Assembly (NCBI GenBank): GCA_942492065.1
Contig: CALODV010000013.1
Span: forward strand, 1,178,001 to 1,242,000
DNA: 64,000 nucleotides
DNA from: G963665815 sp942492065
GTDB lineage: Bacteria; Cloacimonadota; Cloacimonadia; Cloacimonadales; JAIOQZ01
Direction: 5' to 3'
Shown here: positions 9,065-17,867 of the stretch, piece after piece
Layout of the letters: each line of letters begins with the position of its first letter
Numbering within the stretch: the stretch's first letter is position 1
Program-made: the position numbers and the translations under genes
Notes under the pieces: model-generated
What the model saw: only the letters and a program-made list of their open reading frames with translations
Databases searched by the model: none
Told to the model about the DNA's origin: nothing

Positions 9065-10096
9065 CTATAATCTGTCTTCGATGATTTCTGTGTATGTCTT
9101 TTCTATTAAATCATAGACATGAATCCCCTCTGTATAGTTTTTCCTGAGTTTTTTCAGAACATCGGGAAACCAGGCAAATCCATCTCCATCCTGCAGAATC
9201 AGGCATGTATACATTTCTGCTGTCATTTCTGTGATCTGATAAAGCAGTTGTTCGTCTACATCCTGATAATTAGTGTAGAATCTGTTTCTGAATGGTAGGA
9301 TATACCTTATAACCAGTTCGTGCAAAATAAAATGCCTGAGATCTTCGTTTCTTCTATTGTAGTAATGCAGATTCTTATCGAAGCCCAAGTCCATAGCATC
9401 GGGACCGTTCTCAATTGATGAACATAACGTGACACGAAATTTGTCATCATCATATTTTACTCCGACCAACTCACTAATACTGTCAAAAGGAGGGTATTCG
9501 TTCAGGAAGATATTTAATGAATCAGCTTTGGACTGCAATATCGCTTTCTGTTCTTCCCAGATATTATCCCGATAAAAAGCATAGTTGTTCATGATAACAT
9601 CACAGATTTTAACAGAGTTATCAATATCTTCCTGCGGTGCAGAGTTAATCAGTCTCTCCAGATATTCCCGGAAATCACCAAATTGTTTTCTGGCGTAATT
9701 TAGATCATTGCTGTATTTTTCCTCGAATCTCTGCCATTCTTTCTCTTTAAATACATGTTTCAACTCCTGAAAGTAAGCCCTGATTTCATCGTCCTCCAGA
9801 TTCATATAGCCTGGGAAAAATACCAATAACCAGGCAAAATTATACTGATACTGTGAAGGGACTTCAATCAGTCGGGCTGAACTTTTCAGTAATTCTCTAT
9901 CTTCTGCTGAAATGCTGCCCATATGCTTTTCCGAATATGTGTTATCATAGCCTATGTTTGCTACCGAAAGCAGATGAAAAAGATAATTAGGTGCTGATTC
10001 AACACAAGCTTCTATTGATTTACTCTGCAATTTCTGCTTCGACATACAACCTCCCAGCAATATTAGAACAGCCATCAAACATATAATGATTTTCAT
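9065..10096 (-). CDS. Hypothetical lipoprotein
   Basis: 343 residues from ATG 10096 (AGAGGA upstream). A short signal peptide ends in the lipobox LLGGC, so the mature protein is lipid-anchored. The remainder is largely helical and charged with no motif that I recognise. It is monocistronic and diverges from the propeller lipoprotein at 10236; the 139-bp spacer between them must hold both promoters. No functional assignment is possible from sequence. Confidence 0.7.
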   Translation of the reverse strand: MKIIICLMAVLILLGGCMSKQKLQSKSIEACVESAPNYLFHLLSVANIGYDNTYSEKHMGSISAEDRELLKSSARLIEVPSQYQYNFAWLLVFFPGYMNLEDDEIRAYFQELKHVFKEKEWQRFEEKYSNDLNYARKQFGDFREYLERLINSAPQEDIDNSVKICDVIMNNYAFYRDNIWEEQKAILQSKADSLNIFLNEYPPFDSISELVGVKYDDDKFRVTLCSSIENGPDAMDLGFDKNLHYYNRRNEDLRHFILHELVIRYILPFRNRFYTNYQDVDEQLLYQITEMTAEMYTCLILQDGDGFAWFPDVLKKLRKNYTEGIHVYDLIEKTYTEIIEDRL

Positions 10097-10235
10097 AATC
10101 AATCCTCTAAACCTGATCAGAATAGATTAAATTCATTTGTCAATAATTAAGTCCATTATTTATGCATGATAAAATTTACTTGACCGTCCCGGGGTACACC
10201 GCATTATTCCTGCATTAATAAGAAAAGGTGTACAA

Positions 10236-11417
10236 ATGAGTATTTTTAGAAAGAGGGCTTTTCTATCAATATTGTGGATATCAATCATATTTATTTGCAA
10301 TTGCAGCAAAAATAATACCTGTCGAATCACAACAGATGGTAATGGCGTTAAACATTATATTAATAGCGGGAAACCTGCAGTCAAAAAGTTTAACGTGAAA
10401 TTCAAACATATTGGTACCATTAAAGGTTATGATGAGTCAGTTAATCCCGATACAAATTCATTTTATAGTATGAAGCAGATTGTTTTTGATGATAGAGGAT
10501 CAATATATGTTTCAGATAATTCTACCTTGTCGATCAAGAAATACGATTCTGAAGGTAATTTTTTAAGGAGTTTTGTAAAACCGGGTAATGGACCCGGAGA
10601 AGTCGATGGAGATATCGGAAAAATATATGTTGTGCAAGATACATTTTATATAGCACTATTTAACAGAGTAATGAAGTTCACTCTGGATGGAGAATTTATT
10701 AAAACTGACCAGTTTACCGGACTTTATCTCCCCGTTGCTGCTCAGCTCAACGATTCACTTCTGTACGTTTCAGCTCTGGATATTGATAAAAGAGGCGAGG
10801 ACAGACTTAAAGACAACTATCTAATAGATAACTGCATGCTTACAGACTTGAATCTGAATGTCAAAGATTCTTTGTTTTCCGGTGAGAGGACTTTTCTGGA
10901 GGTTTTTGAGAAAGATACAGATCAAGGTTTTTTTGCAGGAAAAATTTCTACATTCAGTTCATCAGAGGTTTTTCTGGCAAAACGCAGTTTCGACAGCTAT
11001 ACCATCGATTGCTTCGATTTCAATGGTAACCTGAAAAGCATAATTGAGTTTCCTGTTAGACCTGCCGAATATTCAGAAAAGGAAAAAGCATATATTGAAG
11101 AAAACTATGGTTACATTGCTCATAATGATGCAGGAAAACTGGAAACTATGACAGAAAGAAAGGTTCAGATAGCTAGTCTGCATTATGACAAGGAGAATGA
11201 TTATCTCTGGGTAGAAAGAGTAATGAATCTGGACGCTCTGACAACAGAATTTAATGTTTTTAAACACGGTAAATACATTGGTAGTTTTTATTATGAAATC
11301 TATGAAGAAGCTTTTGAGCCATTGAGAAACTATTCATGGTTTAATATAAATGATGGGAAACTGTATTTCTACGATAAAACCAAGAATGTAATAAAGATAT
11401 TTGAGATAGAGTACTAA
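10236..11417 (+). CDS. Six-bladed beta-propeller lipoprotein
   Basis: 393 residues with a signal peptide ending FICNC, a plausible lipobox. The body follows the pattern of the 6-bladed propeller lipoproteins common in Bacteroidota and relatives: IVFDDRGSIYVSDN, IKKYDSEGNFLRSF, GNGPGEV, VMKFTLDGEFIKT. These NHL-like blades usually bind a ligand or partner outside the inner membrane; no catalytic residue is expected. Start ATG 10236 has an AAGG-type site. The protein is probably expressed alone. Confidence 0.75.
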   Translation: MSIFRKRAFLSILWISIIFICNCSKNNTCRITTDGNGVKHYINSGKPAVKKFNVKFKHIGTIKGYDESVNPDTNSFYSMKQIVFDDRGSIYVSDNSTLSIKKYDSEGNFLRSFVKPGNGPGEVDGDIGKIYVVQDTFYIALFNRVMKFTLDGEFIKTDQFTGLYLPVAAQLNDSLLYVSALDIDKRGEDRLKDNYLIDNCMLTDLNLNVKDSLFSGERTFLEVFEKDTDQGFFAGKISTFSSSEVFLAKRSFDSYTIDCFDFNGNLKSIIEFPVRPAEYSEKEKAYIEENYGYIAHNDAGKLETMTERKVQIASLHYDKENDYLWVERVMNLDALTTEFNVFKHGKYIGSFYYEIYEEAFEPLRNYSWFNINDGKLYFYDKTKNVIKIFEIEY

Positions 11418-11735
11418 CTACTCCAGAACCTATTTTTAGACAATTTGCTGACAGGTAGATACAAACAACTCGCTATTCATAGGGCAGGCACTTGTGATTC
11501 CGCTCAGCATGGGTGCAAGAAGTTTGTAAATCAGATCAGTTTTCCTGGGTCAGATAATTCAAGAGCAAAGCTGCATGATTCGTCTTTTGTTTCATTTAAG
11601 TAATGACCTGTATCGTACAAATTGCATAGAAAGCCCAAAATATTGAAGAAGATATTTCAATGTAGTAAAAATGCTCATTGAACGGCGTTTAAAACCATTC
11701 TACAAATCCATTCAGTTCAAACCAAGATATAAAAA
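11418..11735. other. Intergenic region without a recognisable gene
   Basis: 318 bp after the propeller lipoprotein. It holds a decayed copy of the dispersed ATTCCGCTCAGCATG motif near 11496 and no open frame with a ribosome site. A frame on the plus strand from 11671 lies over the inverted sorting-domain remnant and is treated as a shadow. Confidence 0.5.
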
Positions 11736-11758
11736 AGAGACACCCTTAAAGCATCTCT
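11736..11758 (-). terminator. Terminator of the orphan sorting-domain remnant
   Basis: On the minus strand an AGAGATGC...GTGTCTCT stem with a ~7-base loop is followed by TTTTTT. It matches in spacing and sequence the terminator at 28891-28917 behind the intact FG-GAP gene, which shows that the remnant kept its original 3' flank. Confidence 0.7.
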
Positions 11759-11786
11759 TAAATATTTACATTTTTGAGGTAAAATC

Positions 11787-11996
11787 CTATTTCATAAGCA
11801 CAATCTTACGAGTTTCGATGTGGTTTCCTGTAATCATCTTCACGAAGTATACACCGGATGATACAGAATTTCCTGAATCTGAGTCACCTTGCCAGACAAC
11901 CTTATGATCCCCTGCAGAAACTGATCTGTCCTCCAGAGTCTTAACTCTCTGACCTTTCATGTTGTAGACAGATATTTCAACAGCTGTTTCTTTTTT
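11787..11996 (-). pseudogene. Orphan C-terminal sorting-domain fragment of an FG-GAP protein
   Basis: About 69 codons on the minus strand ending in TAG (11789-11787) encode VEISVYNMKGQRVKTLED, SVSAGDHKVVWQGDSDSG, SSGVYFVKMITG and KIVLMK. These match nearly residue by residue the last ~65 residues of the intact FG-GAP protein (27367-28863). Homology stops abruptly at about 11990, before the YPNPFNPET part, and no start codon or signal peptide is present. It may be the displaced, inverted 3' end of the truncated gene at 7851. Confidence 0.85.
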
Positions 11997-11999
11997 TAT

Positions 12000-12362
12000 A
12001 TTTTTACATATTATTTGCAGTCTGGAAAATACTTATTTTACATCTCGCAGTATTAACATTCTGAATATCATAGTATTACAGTTTGCATATTTGTTTTGTT
12101 ATTTGACAAACAAGGTTTATCGTATTTTACATTATCAGTTATTATAACTTATCATTATCCGGCAAAATGAAATTATTTATGTATAATTGTGTGTTTGGGC
12201 TTTAATCAAATCTTTTAATCTGATACATGTAATTATTAACGAACGCAATTTTATTTAAGATGTGAGATTAAAATTAAAAGATACATATTTTCATTTAAAT
12301 CATTGACATCATTTTCTGGAAAGTGAAACTTTTTCTCCAAGTTGTAAAAATTTGGAGGATTC
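12000..12362 (+). promoter_or_regulatory. AT-rich leader and promoter region of the lysine/citrate-lyase operon
   Basis: 363 bp with no gene. TTGACA boxes occur at 12103-12108 (17 bases before TTTACA) and at 12303-12308 (with a weak -10); either could be the operon promoter. I see no lysine riboswitch core. A strong GGAGG site lies five bases before the ATG at 12363. The promoter choice is a guess from consensus. Confidence 0.4.
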
Positions 12363-13685
12363 ATGTCGAAAAAAGTTACAATTTTCGGTGCCGGTTTGGT
12401 TTCCAAACCTCTCGTAGACTATTTAGCGGAACACAATTACGAAATCGTCCTAGCGGACATCATACTCGAAAAAGCTGAAAAGCTTGCAAAACCATACTCA
12501 AACGTGACAGCAGTTCAAATTGACGGATCAAACTCTGATTCGCTTGATGAGTATATTATCGGAAGAGACATCGTTGTCAGTATTCTGCCGGCATTCATGC
12601 ATCCTGTAGTTGCTGAAAAATGTATCAAGCACAAAGTTAACATGGCTACTGCTTCCTACATAAGCCCGGCAATGCGTGCAATGCATGATCAGGCTGTTGA
12701 AAACGGAATTACAATACTAAACGAAATCGGGGTTGACCCTGGTATAGATCACATGTCTGCCATGAAAATATTCCATGAAGTGGAAGAAAAAGGCGGAAAA
12801 ATAGTATCATTCATGTCATATTGCGGTGGACTTCCTGCTCCGGAAGCTAACACTAATCCACTGGGCTACAAATTCTCATGGGCACCAAAAGGTGTTCTTT
12901 CTGCAGCATCGAATAATGCGAAATATCTCAGAGACGGTGATGTTGTTGAAGTTGAAGGCAAAAACCTGTTCTCTCATTACTGGCTGGTAGATGTTCCCGG
13001 ATTCGGAACACTGGAAGCATATCCTAACAGAGACTCTCTCAGTTATATTGATCTTTATGATCTTAAACATGTTAAAACAATGTATAGAGGTACATTCAGA
13101 AATATCAGTCATTGTGATTTATGGTATGTATTCGGTCAGCTTGGATTCTTCTCTGAAGAAGTAATTCATGATAATCTTACCGGAACTGTCCGTGATTTCA
13201 TCGCTGAAAAGATTCTGAAGCTTGATAACTCAGACAATCTTGAAAACATTCTTGCAGAAAAGCTGAGTCTCAATCCTCAGGGTATTGTTCTCAAAAAAAT
13301 GGGATGGCTCGGATTCTTCGATGAAACTCCAATCCCAATCAAAAAAGGTGGAGCAATTGACGTGCTTACAGCCTTAATGCTGGATAAAATGTCTTATGAA
13401 GAAGGCGAAAGAGATCTTCTTGTACTTCATCATGAGTTTGTTGCAGAGTTTGACGGGAAAGAACAACGTATTACATCAACCATGATTGATTACGGTATTC
13501 CAAATGGAGATTCATCCATGTCCAGAACTGTTGCACTTCCTCTCGCAATCGGTGTACATCTCATTCTCAGTGGTAAAATCACCAGAAAAGGTGTTCTCAT
13601 GCCAAAGACATCTGATATTTACGAACCAGTACTTAAAGAACTTGAAGAACTTGGTATTCACATTAACGAAAAATACTATAACTAG
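12363..13685 (+). CDS. Saccharopine dehydrogenase (glutamate-forming)
   Basis: 440 residues, the length of fungal LYS9 and of the C-terminal half of animal/plant AASS. An N-terminal Rossmann motif (VTIFGAGLVSKPL, residues 5-17) is followed by the family hallmark CGGLPAPEANTNPLGYKFSW around residues 155-175 and NEIGVDPGIDHM near 120. The enzyme converts saccharopine to 2-aminoadipate 6-semialdehyde plus glutamate, reversibly, in the cytoplasm. It is the first gene of a long operon and the lysine-ketoglutarate reductase follows 45 bases later, so the two halves of AASS are encoded separately and in reverse order. With both halves present, lysine breakdown is more likely than synthesis. Confidence 0.92.
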   Translation: MSKKVTIFGAGLVSKPLVDYLAEHNYEIVLADIILEKAEKLAKPYSNVTAVQIDGSNSDSLDEYIIGRDIVVSILPAFMHPVVAEKCIKHKVNMATASYISPAMRAMHDQAVENGITILNEIGVDPGIDHMSAMKIFHEVEEKGGKIVSFMSYCGGLPAPEANTNPLGYKFSWAPKGVLSAASNNAKYLRDGDVVEVEGKNLFSHYWLVDVPGFGTLEAYPNRDSLSYIDLYDLKHVKTMYRGTFRNISHCDLWYVFGQLGFFSEEVIHDNLTGTVRDFIAEKILKLDNSDNLENILAEKLSLNPQGIVLKKMGWLGFFDETPIPIKKGGAIDVLTALMLDKMSYEEGERDLLVLHHEFVAEFDGKEQRITSTMIDYGIPNGDSSMSRTVALPLAIGVHLILSGKITRKGVLMPKTSDIYEPVLKELEELGIHINEKYYN

Positions 13686-13730
13686 AATTCCGGTTATAAA
13701 TAAAATTTTGAATTCGAAAGGAGCTTGCTA

Positions 13731-15023
13731 ATGAAGAAACTTGGTATCATGAAAGAAACAAAGAACAAATGGGAAAGACGCGTTGCCCTTAATCCTGAAG
13801 CGGTAAAAACTCTTGTGGAAAAAGGATTTGAAGTTATTATTCAGCCATCTGAAATTCGTGTTTATGCACAGGATGAGTATGAAAAAGCTGGTGCAGTGTT
13901 CTCTGAAGATTTGTCTGATTGCGATTTCATTTCAGGAGTAAAGGAAATTCCGATTGATAAAATTATCCCCGGAATCCCTCACTTATTCTTTTCTCATACA
14001 ATTAAAGGACAAGATTATAACATGCCTTTACTTCAGAAGTTTCTCGATACCAAAACTACATTGCTCGACTACGAACGAATTGTTAACAAAGATGGAAAAA
14101 GACTTGTATTCTTCGGTAAATTTGCCGGAAACGCCGGAATGATAGATACTTTATGGGGAGCAGGACAGCGTCTTCTCAAGCATTCCGGTATTGAAACACC
14201 ATTCCTTAAAGTTAAACAGTCTTATGAGTATTCTTCTCTAAAGAATGCTCTGGAAGAACTGAAAGTGATCGGAGAAGAAATCAGTACAAACGGATTGCCT
14301 GAAGAGCTTGCTCCATTCAACATAATGCTGCTTGGGTACGGACATGTGGCTTCCGGTTGTCGTGAAGTACTGGAAACATTGCCAATTGAGTATATACAAC
14401 CTGAAGATCTGGAAAAGCTGGCAGGTAACTATTCTAACAAGAAGCTCTATGTTGTTGTATTTAAAGAACACCATATTGCTGCCAGAAAAGACGGTTCAGA
14501 CTTCAATCTTCAGCATTATTTCAATAACGGTAAAGAATACAAATCAATTTTCGCACAATACATCAAACATACTTCAATTTATGTTAACGCAATATACTGG
14601 ACTCCTGACTATCCTGTATTTTTGCCTCGCGAAGAATTAAAAAAAATACAAGGCAAAGATCAGAAAATGATTATAATAGGAGATATAACCTGTGACATTA
14701 ACGGATCAGTAGAACCTACGGTTAAAGCAACTTATCCGGATAAACCCGTGTTTGTTTATAATGCAGAAACAGGTGAGATTCAGGATGGTTTCGAAGGTGA
14801 AGGCTTTGCAGACTGTGCAGTAGACAATCTGCCATGTGAGTTTTCCAGAGAAGCCTCCGATTCGTTTTCGGCAGCGTTAATGCCGTTTATGGAAGCAACA
14901 CTACTGAATGATTACAGCAAAGAGATAAAAGATTCAGATTTGCCATATGAAATCAGAAAAGCATGTATTGCCCATAACGGTAAACTTGAAGAAGAATATA
15001 GATACTTAGAAAAATACTTATAA
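13731..15023 (+). CDS. Lysine-ketoglutarate reductase (saccharopine-forming)
   Basis: About 430 residues from ATG 13731, which has AGGAG seven bases upstream; an in-frame TTG at 13725 is not preferred. It matches the N-terminal LKR domain of bifunctional AASS: KETKNKWERRVALNPEAV at the N-terminus, QPSEIRVYAQDEYEKAG, FFSHTIKGQDYNMPLL, LLDYERIV, FGKFAGNAGMIDTLW, and a C-terminal nucleotide fold (IMLLGYGHVASG). It joins lysine and 2-oxoglutarate to saccharopine. Residues resembling the AlaDH/PNT fold are present throughout. The next gene follows almost directly. Together with the preceding gene it gives a complete saccharopine route for lysine. Confidence 0.9.
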   Translation: MKKLGIMKETKNKWERRVALNPEAVKTLVEKGFEVIIQPSEIRVYAQDEYEKAGAVFSEDLSDCDFISGVKEIPIDKIIPGIPHLFFSHTIKGQDYNMPLLQKFLDTKTTLLDYERIVNKDGKRLVFFGKFAGNAGMIDTLWGAGQRLLKHSGIETPFLKVKQSYEYSSLKNALEELKVIGEEISTNGLPEELAPFNIMLLGYGHVASGCREVLETLPIEYIQPEDLEKLAGNYSNKKLYVVVFKEHHIAARKDGSDFNLQHYFNNGKEYKSIFAQYIKHTSIYVNAIYWTPDYPVFLPREELKKIQGKDQKMIIIGDITCDINGSVEPTVKATYPDKPVFVYNAETGEIQDGFEGEGFADCAVDNLPCEFSREASDSFSAALMPFMEATLLNDYSKEIKDSDLPYEIRKACIAHNGKLEEEYRYLEKYL

Positions 15024-15038
15024 AACATGGAGGAAGAA

Positions 15039-16256
15039 TTGGCAAAGATAGGTAAAGCCGGAAATCAAGGCCAATCTGTTCGTTCCGACTGTTATGTTGA
15101 GATAGAACTGACAGAATCCGGAGGTATTAAGATTGAGCTGCAAAGTAAAGTTAAAATCCTCTTCGGTGCACAGATTGAAAAATTTGCAGAAAAAGTAATC
15201 CGTTACTTTGATATCGAAAATGCAGATGTCAGAATTATTGATTCGGGAGCTCTGGAATATGTTATGGCGGCACGTATCGAATATGCCGTTAAACAGATAA
15301 AAGATACGGACAAGATGTATCTGCCGGAAATGCTTCCAGAAAACAAATATCACACTGAAAAAGACCGTTACAGAAGATCAAGACTGTATCTTCCGGGTAA
15401 TACTCCTAAACTGGCAATCAATGCCGGAGTTCATTCTCCGGACGGACTGATTCTCGATCTCGAAGACTCCGTTGCTCATGCTAAAAAAGGTGAAGCCCGT
15501 ATTCTTGTAAGAAATACTCTTCTGGCCTGCATACTGTACGGAGCTGAAAGAATGGTGAGAATCAATCAGGTTCCTATGGGGCTTGAAGACCTGAAATATA
15601 TTGTACCTTACAATGTAAATCTCATTCTGATTCCTAAATGTGAGTCAAAAGATCAGGTTGTACAGGTAGAAGAAGAAGTAAAAAGAATCCAGAAAGAAAA
15701 TAGCATGGACTATCCTGTATATTACATGCCTATTATTGAAAGTGCCATGGGCGTTCTTAAGGCATACGAAATTGCCACAGCGTCTGATAATGTTGTATCT
15801 CTGGCAATAGGGCTTGAAGACTATACAGCAGATCTCGGAACACAAAGAACTAAAGAAGGTAGAGAAACATTCTTTGCACGTTCACAGGTTGTTAATGCTG
15901 CAAGAGCTGCAGGTATTCAACCTATCGATTCCGTATTCTCAGATGTTTCCGATATGGACGCTCTCAGAGATGTTATTCTGGAATCAAAATCACTTGGATT
16001 TGACGGTATGGGCTGTATTCACCCACGTCAAATTGATGTAATTCACAGATACTTTGCTCCAAATGAAAAAGAAATCGATAAAGCTAAAAAAATCGTGAAC
16101 GCTTTCATAGAAGCAACAGAAAAAGGACTTGGAGTTGTTTCTCTCGGATCAAAAATGATTGATCCTCCTGTTGTAAAAAGAGCAGAAAGAACAATCGATA
16201 TGGCTATCAAATCAGGTATCCTCGCTGAAAACTGGAGGGAAGAATTATGTCAGTAA
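15039..16256 (+). CDS. Citrate-lyase-like ACP (CitD) and beta subunit (CitE) fusion
   Basis: The first ~95 residues match the citrate lyase acyl carrier protein CitD (KILFGAQIEKFAEKVI, then SGALEYVMAARIEYAV), with serines in the SVRSD region where the phosphoribosyl-dephospho-CoA arm is attached. From about residue 115 the CitE/HpcH TIM barrel follows: RSRLYLPGNTPKL, GLILDLEDSV, RINQVP, IPKCES, PIIESAMG, GLEDYTADLG, GCIHPRQI. CitE cleaves the acyl-ACP substrate into acetyl-ACP and an oxoacid. Usually citD and citE are separate genes. An ATG at 15027 is in frame but lies inside the GGAGG that serves the TTG at 15039, so TTG is preferred. The end overlaps citF by 10 bases. Substrate could be citrate or homocitrate. 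Confidence 0.88.
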   Translation: MAKIGKAGNQGQSVRSDCYVEIELTESGGIKIELQSKVKILFGAQIEKFAEKVIRYFDIENADVRIIDSGALEYVMAARIEYAVKQIKDTDKMYLPEMLPENKYHTEKDRYRRSRLYLPGNTPKLAINAGVHSPDGLILDLEDSVAHAKKGEARILVRNTLLACILYGAERMVRINQVPMGLEDLKYIVPYNVNLILIPKCESKDQVVQVEEEVKRIQKENSMDYPVYYMPIIESAMGVLKAYEIATASDNVVSLAIGLEDYTADLGTQRTKEGRETFFARSQVVNAARAAGIQPIDSVFSDVSDMDALRDVILESKSLGFDGMGCIHPRQIDVIHRYFAPNEKEIDKAKKIVNAFIEATEKGLGVVSLGSKMIDPPVVKRAERTIDMAIKSGILAENWREELCQ

Positions 16257-17821
16257 ATCTCGTAAAAAATGCAGTAGGACGTTTAGTACCTACAGAAATA
16301 AACGGAAAAGAAGAAGTTGCTTTTAAAGGGGTTGGTCAGCACAGACCTACCGGCAGAAAATTCGGACCAAGAATTTCTACTTCTCTGGATTATCCTGCAG
16401 ACGGTAATAAAGTTATAGATGTAGGCAGTGAAAGAGAAAACCTTAAAAGAGCTCTGCAGAATGCAGGACTGAAAGACGGAATGGTTATTTCCACTCATCA
16501 CCACCTCAGAAACGGTGACCTTGTTGCTAATCAGGTTTTCTCAATTGCATCCGAACTGGGTGTTAAAGACCTTATCTGGTTTCCATCAGCATCATTCCCA
16601 TGTCATGCAGAAATTATTGACTATCTTGAAGATGGTACTATACATCATATCGAAGGCTCTATGAACGGACCTCTCGGACGCTACTGCTCTAAAGGAAAAA
16701 TGCGCGGAATGGCCATTCTCAGATCACACGGTGGAAGATATCAGGCTATTCAGGATGGTGAAGTAGTAATTGACATAGCTGTTATTGCTGCTCCTTCAGC
16801 AGATAAATTCGGTAATGCAAACGGTATGTACGGACCATCTGCTTGTGGTGGATTAGGCTATGCACTTGCGGATTATCATTACGCAGAACATGTAATGGTT
16901 GTAACAGATAATCTCGTAGATTTTCCATGCCTTCCTATGCAGGTTGAAGGAAACTATGTTGATCAGGTTGTTAAATTCGATAAAATCGGTATTCCTGAGA
17001 AAATCGTTTCCGGTACAACACAGATCACTAAAAGTCCGGACAGACTCAGGATAGCCGATCTTACAGCAAGATTCTGTGATGCTGCAGGACTCATCTACGA
17101 CGGTTTCTGCTTCCAGGCAGGAGCAGGCGGAACATCACTTGCAATTGGTATTTACTTCCACGAAATGCTGAAGAAACGTAATATCAGAGCACGTTTTGCA
17201 GTTGGCGGATCAACACAGTATTCCGTAAAAATGCTGGAAGAAGGCTACCTCGATATTATGATGGATGCTCAGACATTTGACCTTGAAGCAGTAAGATCAA
17301 TGAGAGACAACACTAACCATCAGGATATCTCCATATTCCATTGTTATGATTTCCACGGTAAAGGTAATTACACCACTATGATGGATGTTATGATTCTCGG
17401 TGCAACAGAAGTTGACGTTAACTATAACGGTAATGTTGCAACACACTCAGACGGATATCTTCTTCATGGTATCGGCGGATGGCAGAACTGTCTGCATGCT
17501 AAATGCACAATCCTTCCTATTCCGTTGTTCAGAGACAGGCTTCCTGTAATTCGAGAAGCAGTAACAACAATCTGTGGTCCCGGAGAGCTGGTAGATGTCA
17601 TCGTAACAGAACGCGGTATAGCAATCAATCCTAAACGTCAGGACCTTATTGATAAAGTAAAAGGATCCGGACTTCCAATAAAAACAATTGAAGAACTGAA
17701 AGAAGAAGCGGAAAGAATCTGCGGCGTTCCTGACAATCCTAAACTTGGCGATAAAGTTGTTGCTGCTATCAAATGGGTAGACGGGACAATCATCGATAGT
17801 GTTAGAGAAGTATTAGATTAG
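16247..17821 (+). CDS. citF: Citrate-lyase-like alpha subunit (CitF), acyl-ACP CoA/ACP transferase
   Basis: 524 residues, normal for CitF. Motifs include GQHRPTGRKFGPRIST near the N-terminus, GMVISTHHHLRNGD, GPLGRYCSKGKMRG, GNGMYGPSACGGLGYALADY and FCFQAGAGGTSLAIG. The alpha subunit exchanges acetyl on the ACP arm for the tricarboxylate. A GGAGGG site precedes the ATG, which overlaps the preceding citDE stop. The accessory genes citC, citX and citG that load and acetylate the arm are not in this window. Family assignment is firm; whether the substrate is citrate or its C7 homologue is open. Confidence 0.9.
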   Translation: MSVNLVKNAVGRLVPTEINGKEEVAFKGVGQHRPTGRKFGPRISTSLDYPADGNKVIDVGSERENLKRALQNAGLKDGMVISTHHHLRNGDLVANQVFSIASELGVKDLIWFPSASFPCHAEIIDYLEDGTIHHIEGSMNGPLGRYCSKGKMRGMAILRSHGGRYQAIQDGEVVIDIAVIAAPSADKFGNANGMYGPSACGGLGYALADYHYAEHVMVVTDNLVDFPCLPMQVEGNYVDQVVKFDKIGIPEKIVSGTTQITKSPDRLRIADLTARFCDAAGLIYDGFCFQAGAGGTSLAIGIYFHEMLKKRNIRARFAVGGSTQYSVKMLEEGYLDIMMDAQTFDLEAVRSMRDNTNHQDISIFHCYDFHGKGNYTTMMDVMILGATEVDVNYNGNVATHSDGYLLHGIGGWQNCLHAKCTILPIPLFRDRLPVIREAVTTICGPGELVDVIVTERGIAINPKRQDLIDKVKGSGLPIKTIEELKEEAERICGVPDNPKLGDKVVAAIKWVDGTIIDSVREVLD

Positions 17822-17867
17822 AACAATAAAAATAAAAAAGACGAATAGTTATTATTAAGGAGGAACT

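Noticed and set aside
9065..11417. Paired lipoproteins as a SusC/SusD-type uptake system
   Set aside because: Neither has SusD motifs, they are divergent, and no TonB-dependent receptor is present.
11671..11907. 78-codon plus-strand frame
   Set aside because: It is antisense to the sorting-domain remnant, whose minus-strand translation matches a known protein in the same window.
12000..12362. Lysine riboswitch upstream of the saccharopine operon
   Set aside because: The leader has none of the conserved L-box core motifs or a convincing multi-stem junction; it is plain AT-rich sequence.
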